Below are positions 8,922-16,294 of a DNA stretch of 24,890 nucleotides, piece after piece. The stretch is taken from NCBI GenBank assembly GCA_903890595.1, contig CAITBU010000085.1, positions 1 through 24,890 on the forward strand, read 5' to 3'. This DNA comes from an uncultured Holophagaceae bacterium (lineage in GTDB: Bacteria > Acidobacteriota > Holophagae > Holophagales > Holophagaceae). A model generated the notes under the pieces. That model did no database searches, was not told the DNA's origin, and was given only the letters and a program-made list of their open reading frames with translations. Made by a program: the position numbers and the translations under genes. Every line of letters begins with the position of its first letter. The first letter of the stretch is position 1.

Positions 8922-10250
8922 ATGAGCCTGGCAGGGACCAATCTGGCCATTCTGGGCCTCCAGTGGGGCGATGAGGGCAAGGGCAAGGTCGTGGACCTGC
9001 TCAGCCCCCGCTTCCGCCACGTGGTCCGCTTCCAGGGCGGGAATAATGCGGGCCACACCGTGGTCGTGGACGGCGTCAGTATCGCCCTGCACCAGGTGCC
9101 CAGCGGCGCCCTGCATCCCGGCTGCTTCCTGGTGGTCGGCAGCGGCGTGGTGCTCAACCTGGAGGTCTTCCAGCAGGAGCTGGACCGCCTCTCCGCCCGG
9201 GGCTTCGACCTGAGCGACCGCCTCCTGCTGTCCGAGAAGGCCCACATCATCCTCCCCCACCACATCGCCCTGGATCAGTGGCGCGAGGTGCGGGCCGACA
9301 AGGTGGGCGCCAAGATCGGCACCACCGGCCGCGGCATTGGGCCTGCCTACGAGATGAAGGCCGCCCGCATGGGCATCCGCCTGGGCGACCTGCGCCACCC
9401 CGAGACCCTGGCCGAGCGCATCCTCCCGGGCTACGAGGAGGTCCGCATCCGCCTCGGCGCCGACGCCCCCTTGCCCTCCCTCGAGGAGGTGGTGGCGGGC
9501 CTGCTGCGCATCTCGGCACCCTTCATGCGCTTCATCGGCGATGCCCAGGGCCACCTGCAGGACGCCTGGGGCCGGGGCGAGAGCATTCTCTTCGAAGGCG
9601 CCCAGGCCACCCTCCTGGACATTGACCACGGCACCTACCCCTTTGTCACCTCCAGCAACTGCAGCCTGGGCGGCCTCTTCACGGGCACCGGCCTACCCCC
9701 CAAGGCCGTGGACAAGGTCCTGGGCATCGCCAAGGCCTACACCACCCGGGTGGGCGCCGGCCCCTTCCCTGCCGAGCTGCTGGATGCCACCGGCGAGCGC
9801 CTGCGCCAGGTGGGCCGCGAGTTCGGCACCACCACGGGCCGGCCCCGCCGCTGCGGCTGGTTTGATGCCCCCATCACCGCCCACGCCTGCCGCACCAACG
9901 GCGTGGATGGCCTGGCCATCATGAAGCTCGACGTCATGGACGGCATGGACGAGGTGGGCCTCATTGTGGGCTACCGCACCGGCGAGGGCACCCTCACCAC
10001 CAAGCTGCCCAGCTGCGCCGCCGACTGGCAGGACCTCCGCCCCGAGGTGCGCATGTTCAAGGGCTGGGACACCACCCGCGGCGTCACCGATCCCGCCAAC
10101 CTGCCCACCGAAGCCCGCGCCTACCTGGATGCCCTCATGGACTCCGTGCAGGTGCCCCTCACCTACCTCAGCACCGGCCCTGATCGGGCCGAGGGCTACG
10201 TGGTGCCGGGCACTGTCCTGGAACCCCTCCTGGGCGGCCTCTCAGGTTGA
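8922..10250 (+). CDS. purA: Adenylosuccinate synthetase
   Basis: This 442-aa enzyme is of standard length. It joins IMP and aspartate using GTP, the first committed step from IMP to AMP, in the cytosol. Visible signatures are the GTP loop GLQWGDEGKGK (12-22, catalytic-type D17), GGNNAGHT (39-46, H45), TTGRGIGPAY, and the aspartate-binding loop TTGRPRRCGWFD. The ATG at 8922 was chosen for the GGAGG placed 5 nt upstream and for the family N-terminus; an open extension to 8847 has no support. It is divergent from clpC and followed by two tRNA genes. Confidence 0.97.
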   Translation: MSLAGTNLAILGLQWGDEGKGKVVDLLSPRFRHVVRFQGGNNAGHTVVVDGVSIALHQVPSGALHPGCFLVVGSGVVLNLEVFQQELDRLSARGFDLSDRLLLSEKAHIILPHHIALDQWREVRADKVGAKIGTTGRGIGPAYEMKAARMGIRLGDLRHPETLAERILPGYEEVRIRLGADAPLPSLEEVVAGLLRISAPFMRFIGDAQGHLQDAWGRGESILFEGAQATLLDIDHGTYPFVTSSNCSLGGLFTGTGLPPKAVDKVLGIAKAYTTRVGAGPFPAELLDATGERLRQVGREFGTTTGRPRRCGWFDAPITAHACRTNGVDGLAIMKLDVMDGMDEVGLIVGYRTGEGTLTTKLPSCAADWQDLRPEVRMFKGWDTTRGVTDPANLPTEARAYLDALMDSVQVPLTYLSTGPDRAEGYVVPGTVLEPLLGGLSG

Positions 10251-10354
10251 CCAGAGCCCCATTCAAGGGCACACTGATCGTCCTGCCCAACCGGGCACCG
10301 CACGCCCGCGTGCACTGCGCACTTGAGGGTTCGCAGGCCCGGATCCATCGGCAA

Positions 10355-10429
10355 GGGCCCTTAGCTCAGCGGTAGAGCAGCGGCCTTTTAAGCCGTTGGT
10401 CGCGGGTTCAAATCCCGCAGGGCCCACCA
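10355..10429 (+). tRNA. tRNA-Lys (anticodon TTT)
   Basis: A full cloverleaf can be drawn. The acceptor is GGGCCCT/AGGGCCC. The anticodon stem GCGGC/GCCGT encloses loop CTTTTAA with TTT at its centre. The T arm GCGGG-TTCAAAT-CCCGC follows, then discriminator A and an encoded CCA (10427-10429). Confidence 0.96.
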
Positions 10430-10442
10430 AGTTCCACCCCAT

Positions 10443-10517
10443 GGGGCTATCGTCTAGGGGTCAGGACACCGCCCTTTCACGGCGGTAACACGGGTTCAAA
10501 TCCCGTTAGCCCTACCA
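10443..10517 (+). tRNA. tRNA-Glu (anticodon TTC)
   Basis: The acceptor is GGGGCTA/TAGCCCT, and the anticodon stem CCGCC/GGCGG encloses loop CTTTCAC, giving anticodon TTC. The T loop is TTCAAAT, and CCA is encoded at 10515-10517. It lies 13 nt after tRNA-Lys, probably in one transcript. Accessory DNA begins right behind it, so its 3' end is the likely attachment site of the element to the right. Confidence 0.96.
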
Positions 10518-10520
10518 GCA

Positions 10521-10546
10521 AACACCCTAGAGAAATCTAGGGTGTT
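10521..10546 (+). terminator. Hairpin terminator behind the tRNA genes
   Basis: AACACCCTAGA (10521-10531) and TCTAGGGTGTT (10536-10546) pair perfectly over 11 bp around a GAAA tetraloop. The tail CTTGTATAA is only moderately T-rich. Its position 4 nt after the tRNA-Glu CCA suggests transcription termination or 3' processing of the tRNA transcript. Confidence 0.65.
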
Positions 10547-10646
10547 CTTGTATAAAGGCGGCTTTACGAGTCGCAATAATTGGCTCAACTTGCATACGGC
10601 TTGCATGGGTGGTTTGGGATGGAGCGGAATCGAGTGGGATTTCAAC

Positions 10647-10802
10647 TCACCCGAGGTCACAAAGGCCGCTCACCGGCTGAGTGTGGAATCCCAGCGAAGC
10701 CATCCCTGATGTCGCCTTGGCGAACTGGTCTTTGGTGTTGCTGGCGGCTTGCTGGGCAAGGTCGGGGTTGCCGAGCAACTCACCGAGCGGCAACGACCTC
10801 AT
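10647..10802 (-). pseudogene. HsdR-like (type I restriction) remnant
   Basis: A 51-codon minus-strand frame contains LGELLGNPDLAQQAASNTKD followed by QFAKA. I recognise this as resembling the family segment ELLxNPxLxQQAxNNTKEQFA near the C-terminal part of type I restriction R subunits. After QFAKA the similarity stops and the frame ends 23 codons later. The frame overlaps the last 23 nt of the DUF2971 gene in another phase. Nothing else of an hsd operon is visible, so this is debris. The identification rests on memory of the motif and would need a database search. Confidence 0.45.
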
Positions 10803-11433
10803 ATTTTGTGGACGAGAGCTGGGCCTTGATCACCTTGACGCTGGTGTAGCCATTCGTGGCCAGAATGTCCTCGACCTGGGGAACGGTGGTATCGCATCTC
10901 ACGCCGATGATGACCTCCCGGAGGTCGATGGTGCCGGGACCGAAGTAGGAGAAGTAGAGGTTGGGTTCGAGGGAGTCTGGATCATCGAGGTCCAAAAACA
11001 CCCTCGACTCGTTCTCGTATCGCCACAGCTCATACTTGGAGGTCAGCCACTTGAGAACCCCAGCATCCTTCTCCGGGCCGTCGGGAAGGTCGAGGAGGCC
11101 AAGAAACCAATCCTCTGGAAGGAGGTCTGGGGAGTAGGTAACCGGAGTAGGGGCCTCGCCATTCCGGACGAAGCCAAGTGCCATCCCCCGGTGAGAATTC
11201 GCGTAGTGAGACCACATGACGGGGTCGCCCCACAGCTCCGAGAAGCACAGCATGCCCTTGGCCCTATTTAGATCGGCTTTGGTTCTTTCCACCGCGGCGA
11301 TCAATTCCGGATCAGCCGAGGCGATCGGCAACAACTCATAGGGGTCATTCAGCTCTGCGATGCGCGAGATTTTTAGGCGCTTCTGGGTGATGTTCTTGAT
11401 GGCATGGTCCCTGGACATGAAGTTGTAGAGCAT
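10780..11433 (-). CDS. DUF2971 family protein
   Basis: This 217-aa protein shows the hallmarks of DUF2971: an N-terminal LYNFMSRDHAIKNI segment, NDPYE at 29-33, CFSELWGDPVMWSHYANSH (63 onward) with CFS and MWSHY, and a following G-rich MALGF strand. The biochemical role of the family is unknown to me. Members are frequent in accessory and defence-rich regions, and the conserved Cys, Ser, His and Tyr residues look like an active site. The start ATG has GAGG 6 nt upstream and lies 13 nt after the stop of the truncated type ISP gene, so the two are probably co-transcribed. Confidence 0.8.
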   Translation of the reverse strand: MLYNFMSRDHAIKNITQKRLKISRIAELNDPYELLPIASADPELIAAVERTKADLNRAKGMLCFSELWGDPVMWSHYANSHRGMALGFVRNGEAPTPVTYSPDLLPEDWFLGLLDLPDGPEKDAGVLKWLTSKYELWRYENESRVFLDLDDPDSLEPNLYFSYFGPGTIDLREVIIGVRCDTTVPQVEDILATNGYTSVKVIKAQLSSTKYEVVAAR

Positions 11434-11446
11434 CTATGACCTCGTC

Positions 11447-12598
11447 CTACAAGGCCATTGGAGGAAGGGCATTGACGATCTTCATCGTCTCGAGGCTGAC
11501 CGTGATGACGCGCTGGAAGAGTTCTAGGGGGTATTTGGGGTTGCCCATGGTTTCGGTGGCCCAGGCGTTGGCGTCGTTGACGATGCCGCTGTCCTTGTCG
11601 GTCTTGACGCACTGGCGTTCTACAACCCAGTCAAGGGCGCTCTTGCCGTTCACCACATAGGCATAGGCTTCCAGGGGGATGCCCTTGAGGGTGATTTGGT
11701 CGTTATAGACGAGCATCGTCTTGTCGTCCACCGTCTTGCCATCTTCCTTGGCCTTGCCGTAGCGCATCTTCTCGACCCGGTAGGAGGCATCACTCACCGG
11801 GCCCGAGGTCACCACCTCCACCGGATGCATGGGAACCGACTCGAAATTCAGATGGAGGGCGGCTAGCGCTCGTCCTGCCTTGGAAAAGATCCAAAAGTCT
11901 TCAGTGGTCTTCACGCAGGGTATGCGGGGCAACTCCTTGCAGAGGTTGTCAGCGTAGCTCGCGCAATATTCTGGGGAGTGGAGCAGCCCATAAATATAGT
12001 AGAAAAGGGCTTCCTTTGTGAGGTTCTCACCCGGGTATGCCGCCTGGAAGTGAGCCAGTCCCTGGTTCGTGATGCCATCGCGCCGAGTAGACTGTGGCGG
12101 CCCTTCCTCGAAGAGGCCGGGCTGGCTGGCCTTTGCGGGCTCGTCGTAGAGGTAGAGGGGGAAGCACTGGCCTTTTGAGATCATCTCCAGGTCCGGAATT
12201 CGGTCTGAGATGAACGCACAAAATTCCTTGGTTGATCCACGCCCGGTAGTAAGGATGACAAGGTTCTTTGCGTCACAGTTGGGAAAAATTTTCGGCATCT
12301 GGTAGGGGCTCCAGATGCATGAACGATCAAAGTAAAAATACATCGGCGCAAATGGCCGGTAGCTAGCCTTGACGATCGCTTGCTCTGAGTATGAAATCGC
12401 TTTGTCAGATGCTACGCCTTGGAAGAGTTTGTCGTCCCAAGCGATCTTTTGCTCGTCCTTTTCGACAAATTTCACGGCCTGCATTTGGGTTGAAGCGGCT
12501 TGATAGGCGAGAGTGAGTTCCTCGAAATAGGTCCCCTTCTCGCGCTCACTGGCCGCAGCTTGGCGGAACGAGGAGAGCAGGCTGGTGAAGGCGGACAT
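11447..12598 (-). pseudogene. Type ISP restriction-modification protein, internally deleted
   Basis: The 383-aa open frame joins two distant parts of a type ISP (LlaGI/LlaBIII-like) enzyme. Residues 1 to ~32 (FRQAAASEREKGTYFEELTL) match the very N-terminus of such proteins, ahead of the Mrr-like nuclease. From about residue 40 it reads like the C-terminal target-recognition part (SYRPFAPMYFYFDR, YQMPKIFP, then ALFYYIYGLLHSPEY). Full enzymes are about 1,500 aa, so nuclease, helicase, coupler and methyltransferase, roughly 1,100 residues, are missing while the frame is kept. AGGAG sits 5 nt before the ATG. A remnant is most likely; a repurposed stand-alone DNA-recognition protein cannot be excluded. 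Confidence 0.72.
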
Positions 12599-12937
12599 TC
12601 AGCTCCTGTGGGAAGGCTACTTGGATAGTAGGGGCTGGCTGCCCTGCCGACAAACCGGTGGACGCCCGTCCTCGGTCTGACGCTGCGCACGGTATGAAGC
12701 CTCAGTGGAAGGCCATTCATCCAACAGAGGCAGGGCGTTCACCGTGATTGAAATTTATTTTACTTATTTTCAATAGTTTACGAATTTGGATTGCGTCGAT
12801 CCACCCCCTTGGGGGGGGGTAACGGCTGGCCCAGGGAGGCGCACATCCCGCGCCAGGGGCCCGTCGCGGCCCGATCCGGTCGGGTGATCCTTCATGCGCC
12901 GCCGGGTGTTCCGGCTGGCAGAAACGGAGCATGACCC
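12599..12937. other. Divergent intergenic control region
   Basis: No convincing gene lies between the ISP-like gene (minus) and the disrupted excisionase gene (plus). It holds an AT-rich stretch at 12745-12790, an inverted repeat ATTGAAA...TTTCAAT (12747-12753 and 12768-12774), and a C5-TT-G9 tract (12804-12819). These would suit a regulated divergent promoter region. A long minus-strand frame crossing it has no start signal and no recognisable product. Confidence 0.5.
12747..12774. promoter_or_regulatory. Candidate operator in AT-rich divergent region
   Basis: ATTGAAA and TTTCAAT form a perfect 7-bp inverted repeat separated by 14 AT-rich bases, so the half-site centres are two helical turns apart, as for a dimeric repressor. 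It lies upstream of both the excisionase-like gene and the ISP-like gene. No regulator has been tied to it. Confidence 0.35.
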
Positions 12938-12965
12938 ATGGCCAAGCACTCACACACCGCCGGTT
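12938..12965 (+). pseudogene. 5' fragment of excisionase/AlpA-like gene
   Basis: ATG at 12938 with GGAG at 12926-12929 opens a frame reading M-A-K-H-S-H-T-A-G, which is then cut by the transposon inserted after 12965. If 12966-16946 is removed, the frame continues without a shift into the fragment ending at 17170 and gives an 83-aa protein. The fragment includes the left copy of the target repeat (12959-12965). Confidence 0.8.
12959..12965 (+). repeat. Target-site duplication, left copy
   Basis: GCCGGTT here is repeated at 16940-16946, directly outside the other transposon end. The match extends by two more bases (CT) into the left terminus, so a true duplication of 7 or 8 bp cannot be told apart from sequence alone. 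Confidence 0.8.
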
Positions 12966-13016
12966 CTTCACCGCTCTCCAAAACCTAGCCAGTTCTGCTC
13001 CCCAGAAGTAGGCCAC
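12966..13016 (+). repeat. Left end repeats of the transposon
   Basis: The terminal repeat is at 12966-12979 and an inner repeat at 12995-13016. The inner repeat, read on the minus strand, is GTGGCCTACTTCTGG followed by GGAGCAG. Both contain the shared core GG(A/G)GAGC, the probable transposase-binding box. Confidence 0.8.
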
Positions 13017-13054
13017 ACCTGAAACTGGGACTGAGCAACTGAAGTTGCAGTCCT

Positions 13055-13126
13055 CGATCCAGAGCAGCACCCGGAGCGCAGGCCGTAGGCCGGAGCGCAG
13101 GGTGCTGCTCTGGATCGGCCGTTTTT
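13055..13126 (+). terminator. Long hairpin with T-run inside the left transposon end
   Basis: An 18-bp perfect inverted repeat (13055-13072 and 13100-13117, core CCAGAGCAGCACC) encloses a 27-nt loop, and GGCCGTTTTT follows on the plus strand. Partly overlapping the arms is a direct duplication of CCGGAGCGCAG (13071-13081 and 13090-13100). As a plus-strand terminator it would stop transcription entering the transposon from the excisionase promoter. It could also be a protein-binding site. Confidence 0.55.
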
Positions 13127-13138
13127 CGCGGTTGGGGT

Positions 13139-13864
13139 TCAGCCCTGGGGGTCGCGCAGGGAAACGCCGTTGATCCGGACCGTCTTGCAGCGGTGCCGCA
13201 GGCGGCTCAGCAGCGCCTCAACCAGCCCCGGGTTGCCCAGGAAGTTCTGCCACTCCGGGAAGTCCAGGTTGGTGGTGATGATCGTGGGCAGGCGGTTGTA
13301 GCGCTCTTCCATCAGCTTGAAAAAGATGTTGGTTTGCTCTGGCTTGATATTCAGATATCCCAGCTCGTCGATCAGCAGTACCGGAATCCGGGACAGGTGG
13401 TCGAGCAGCTTGCGAGATGAGCGATCCGCCAACGAGGCATACATCTCGTCGAACAGGTCCTGGGCGCGGATAAACAACCCCCGGTGGCCGTTCTGGAGGG
13501 CCTTGAGTAGGATCCCCGAGGCCAGCCCGGTCTTCCCAACACCGGTTGGGCCGATGAACACGATGTTCTCGGCCTTGGCGATGAAGTCCAGCTCACTGAA
13601 GGAACGGATCTGGCGCTGGTTGACCTCGGGCTGCTTTTTGAACGGAAAACTCTCCAGGGTCCAACTCTCCGGTAGCCGCGCCTGGCGGATCCGATAGGCC
13701 AACGCTGACTCCTGACGGTTGTGCCACTGCGCCCGGAGCAGCCGGGCCAGGAATTCCTCGTAGGAGGGCTGCTCCTTGGCCGCCTCTACGAGCTCCTGAT
13801 CCAGGATCTCGGCCATCCGGCCCAGGCGCAGGTTCTTGAGTAGCTGCTCGAGATCATCCTTCAT
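13139..13864 (-). CDS. istB: IstB-like transposition helper ATPase
   Basis: This 241-aa AAA+ protein has Walker A GPTGVGKT (105-112), Walker B VLLIDELGY (162-170), and the sensor-type TTNL at 197-200 in PTIITTNLDFPEW, all typical of IstB. IstB loads on DNA and activates the IstA transposase. I chose ATG 13864 for the AGGAGG 6 nt upstream; a GTG seven codons earlier lacks one. That Shine-Dalgarno lies in the loop of a 6-bp hairpin (13865-13883). The gene is the last of the transposon operon, 57 nt after istA. Confidence 0.95.
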   Translation of the reverse strand: MKDDLEQLLKNLRLGRMAEILDQELVEAAKEQPSYEEFLARLLRAQWHNRQESALAYRIRQARLPESWTLESFPFKKQPEVNQRQIRSFSELDFIAKAENIVFIGPTGVGKTGLASGILLKALQNGHRGLFIRAQDLFDEMYASLADRSSRKLLDHLSRIPVLLIDELGYLNIKPEQTNIFFKLMEERYNRLPTIITTNLDFPEWQNFLGNPGLVEALLSRLRHRCKTVRINGVSLRDPQG

Positions 13865-13883
13865 GGCGCACCTCCTATGCGCC
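13865..13883 (-). promoter_or_regulatory. Hairpin presenting the istB ribosome-binding site
   Basis: GGCGCA and TGCGCC (6 bp, perfect) flank the loop TAGGAGG directly before the istB ATG. In the mRNA the Shine-Dalgarno would sit in the loop and the start codon would abut the stem, which suggests translational control of IstB relative to IstA. Confidence 0.5.
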
Positions 13884-13921
13884 ACCCTACGGGCGGCCCC
13901 TGCGGGGTCGTGGCGCTCCGC

Positions 13922-15361
13922 TCATGCTTCACGCTCATGGGAGTCCTCCTCTGGGTCATGGCTAGGGTCGCCGACGGCGTTTCCCAGCACGAAGTAGTCC
14001 TTGGCGATATGCCTGAGCACCATCCGGTCGAGCCGGTCCAGGTCGAATAGCCCATACTCCTGGGCGGTCTGGATCGCTGCCAGCAGCGGCGCTCGCGGGT
14101 AATCCCGGACCATGGCCATCAGCCGCCGGAGCATCCGCAGGGTTCGGCCCGGATGACGGGTTCGGAAGGCTGCCACGTAGTCGCCGAGGGCTGGCTCGGT
14201 CAGCAGCAGCTCCTCCTCCTCTGGCATGGTGGCCCTCCTCGAGCGACCTTGGCCCCGCGGCGGCCGGTGCTCCGGCGACATCACCCGCTGGTGGAGAGCC
14301 TCCATCACCTTGGTGTGGGTGGCCACCTCCCTGTGGGCATCAAAGACCTCGATCCGATCCTTGGTCTCCCGGATTTCCAGCCGCCTCCCGATGAGGGTGT
14401 AGGGCACGGAATAGCGGTTGCTGCCGACACTGACGAATCCTTCCACATCCGCTATCCGGTGGTGGAGCTGATAGACAGTGGGGACCCAGATCGGCAGCGG
14501 CTTGAGGTGGACCCGCTCCTGGAGGAACAACTCCCTGGGGCTGGCCTGCAGGCTCCGTTTGCGGGTGGCGTTCACCTTCTCGCACCAGGCCCGGGCCTGC
14601 TGGTTCAGGTCTGCGAAATCCCGGAATTCCCGGCCGGCCAGGAAGTTGTTCTCGATATGGTCAAACGGCCGCTCCACCCGGGCGCTGCGGTTGGCATCCC
14701 CGACCCGATGCGCCCGGAACTGGAACCCGAACCGCTCGCCGAAGGCCACCATCTCAGGCACGGCGATCATGTTGGCCCCCGTGCCCTGCTGGACCACGAC
14801 GTGGGTGTTGTCGATCATGCAGCGCCCACAGGCGCCACCAAAGAACTCCAGGGCCTCGGTGAGGAACACCTTGGCCCAGAACCGATTGAAGGTCGGGTAG
14901 TACTGGTGGAACAGCATTCGGCTGTGGCAGAGCACGAGACTGGCGTCCTGGAGAAGGAGCACCTTGTCGTTGATCCGCACCCGGTGCGGAGAGGTGTCGT
15001 GCTGCATCTCCTCACCGGGTTCGAAGTGGTACTGCCCCGCCGGCTTGGGGGGCTCGAAACCGATCCCGTGGCGACGGCAGAACCCGGTCAGGGCCTGGTA
15101 GGACAACACCGCACCGCGGTCGAGCAGCTTCTCATGGACGCGGATCAGGTTCCCTTTGCAGGCCGGGAGCAGAGCCAGGATCTCCTCCTGATGGGCCTCT
15201 GCCTTTTCTGGACGCAGGAACTCGGGGACCGCAGGGCTGCCCACAGCCAGCACACGGTTCACCGTATCCCTGGAAACCCCAACGGCACGGGCGATGGCGC
15301 GAATCGAATGCCTCTGCTGGCGGAGCACCAGGATGGCGCTCCGGATTGACTGGTCAAGCAT
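13922..15361 (-). CDS. istA: IstA-like DDE transposase
   Basis: The product is 479 aa from ATG 15361. N-terminal helix-turn-helix segments (about 15-40 and 60-100) bind the ends. The catalytic core shows D122 in EEMQHDTSP, D184 in CMIDNTHVVV and E230 in RSARVERPF, the IS21-type DDE triad. A C-terminal beta domain contains VGSNRYSVPYTLIGRR. The start overlaps the stop of the ParB-domain gene by 8 nt, so translation is coupled. An open extension of 40 codons upstream is antisense-like overlap with that gene. The gene appears intact, so the element may be active. Confidence 0.95.
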   Translation of the reverse strand: MLDQSIRSAILVLRQQRHSIRAIARAVGVSRDTVNRVLAVGSPAVPEFLRPEKAEAHQEEILALLPACKGNLIRVHEKLLDRGAVLSYQALTGFCRRHGIGFEPPKPAGQYHFEPGEEMQHDTSPHRVRINDKVLLLQDASLVLCHSRMLFHQYYPTFNRFWAKVFLTEALEFFGGACGRCMIDNTHVVVQQGTGANMIAVPEMVAFGERFGFQFRAHRVGDANRSARVERPFDHIENNFLAGREFRDFADLNQQARAWCEKVNATRKRSLQASPRELFLQERVHLKPLPIWVPTVYQLHHRIADVEGFVSVGSNRYSVPYTLIGRRLEIRETKDRIEVFDAHREVATHTKVMEALHQRVMSPEHRPPRGQGRSRRATMPEEEELLLTEPALGDYVAAFRTRHPGRTLRMLRRLMAMVRDYPRAPLLAAIQTAQEYGLFDLDRLDRMVLRHIAKDYFVLGNAVGDPSHDPEEDSHEREA

Positions 15362-16238
15362 GGGGCAGGTCCCTTTCGCTTCGCTGGAACAGGGCCTGGC
15401 AATCCAGGATGGTCTGCCGCAGGGCTGCGCTGGCTTCCTGGACTTCTGCGGGCGAGCGGTGCAGCAGGAAGATGGTGCCATTGCGCAGGTGCAGCCGAGC
15501 CCGGCGGGCGATGGCAGACAGGGTTCCCAGGTCCTCCAGCCAGAGATGGAACGGACCCCGCAACTGCTCTGGCGCCTCCACCGCCCGCAGGCTGCGGAGA
15601 AAGAGCACCGGATCGGCCAGCAGTCGCTCCCGGGCCTCAGGCTTGCCCTGCTCCCAGCCGGCCTTCAGTGCCACCGCCTCACGGGTGGTGAAGGTTGTCT
15701 TCACCAGAGCGTTGCAGAGCCGCAGGCAATCCCGGCGGTTGGCGCGCGCCAACGGCACCAGAACCTTCATCGCAGTGTGGGCGGAGAGCCGGCCAAACCG
15801 CACATGCTCCTGCACCGCACTGGGCAGTTCCTGGACCAGTGCCAGTCGGCGGGACACCCAACTCGCGGTCCGGTCAAAGCGCCGGGCCAGTTCCTCAGGG
15901 GGAATCCGAAACCGGTCCCGCAATTCGCGGAGGAACCACGCCTGCTCCAGGGGGCCATCCGGCTCCGCAGTGCGCATCATCCGCTCCAGCAGCAGGGCGT
16001 CGGCCTCGTCCAGGTCCCAGAGCGTGGCCTCGAGCGTGTCCTGCTTCAACCGCCGCAGCGCCCGAAACCTCTTGTAGCCATCCAGAAGGACATAACGGTC
16101 CTGGCCAAGGGCCAGCACCACCACCGGGACCTTCTGGCCGTTGTCGGCCAGGGCCGCAAGGAGCTGCCGCTCTGCCTGGGGGTTGTGCCGGCGCAAATGC
16201 TCGTAGCGGAGATCGAGCTGGTGGAACTCCAATTCCAT
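15354..16238 (-). CDS. ParB-like nuclease-domain protein, transposon passenger
   Basis: This 294-aa protein has an N-terminal ParB/Srx fold (residues 1-75, with VLLDGYKRFRAL around 50-61 in place of the usual GERRxRA box). A helix-turn-helix region of the KorB/ParB type follows (113-135: PPEELARRFDRTASWVSRRL), then a helical C-terminal half of unknown role. ParB proteins bind specific sites and switch with nucleotide; some relatives only regulate transcription. It lies between the Cys-rich gene and istA, overlapping istA, inside the transposon ends. The periodic repeats just upstream (16295-16463) are the obvious candidate binding sites. No ParA partner is present, so partition is unlikely; regulation or target choice for transposition is inferred. 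Confidence 0.85.
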   Translation of the reverse strand: MELEFHQLDLRYEHLRRHNPQAERQLLAALADNGQKVPVVVLALGQDRYVLLDGYKRFRALRRLKQDTLEATLWDLDEADALLLERMMRTAEPDGPLEQAWFLRELRDRFRIPPEELARRFDRTASWVSRRLALVQELPSAVQEHVRFGRLSAHTAMKVLVPLARANRRDCLRLCNALVKTTFTTREAVALKAGWEQGKPEARERLLADPVLFLRSLRAVEAPEQLRGPFHLWLEDLGTLSAIARRARLHLRNGTIFLLHRSPAEVQEASAALRQTILDCQALFQRSERDLPHA

Positions 16239-16294
16239 GGCGGCACCCGGCAGGTTGGTTCGGGAACAGCCTATGGATGACCAGGGCGGAAACC

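Noticed and set aside
4170..8974. Long plus-strand open frames opposite bamA and clpC
   Set aside because: Antisense shadows of two conserved genes; no family features and no ribosome sites.
8765..9265. N-terminal extension of ClpC
   Set aside because: It is the antisense of purA and of the promoter region, with no ClpC similarity. GTG 8764 has a ribosome site and begins exactly where the family begins.
10251..10354. Terminator of purA
   Set aside because: Only a short GCCC-AACC-GGGC hairpin is present without a T-run; not strong enough to call.
12717..13070. Minus-strand frame of 117 codons
   Set aside because: It crosses the transposon left end and the interrupted excisionase start, has no ribosome site and no recognisable product.
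15354..16238. ParB-like gene as a plasmid partition system
   Set aside because: No ParA partner, and the gene lies inside transposon ends overlapping istA.
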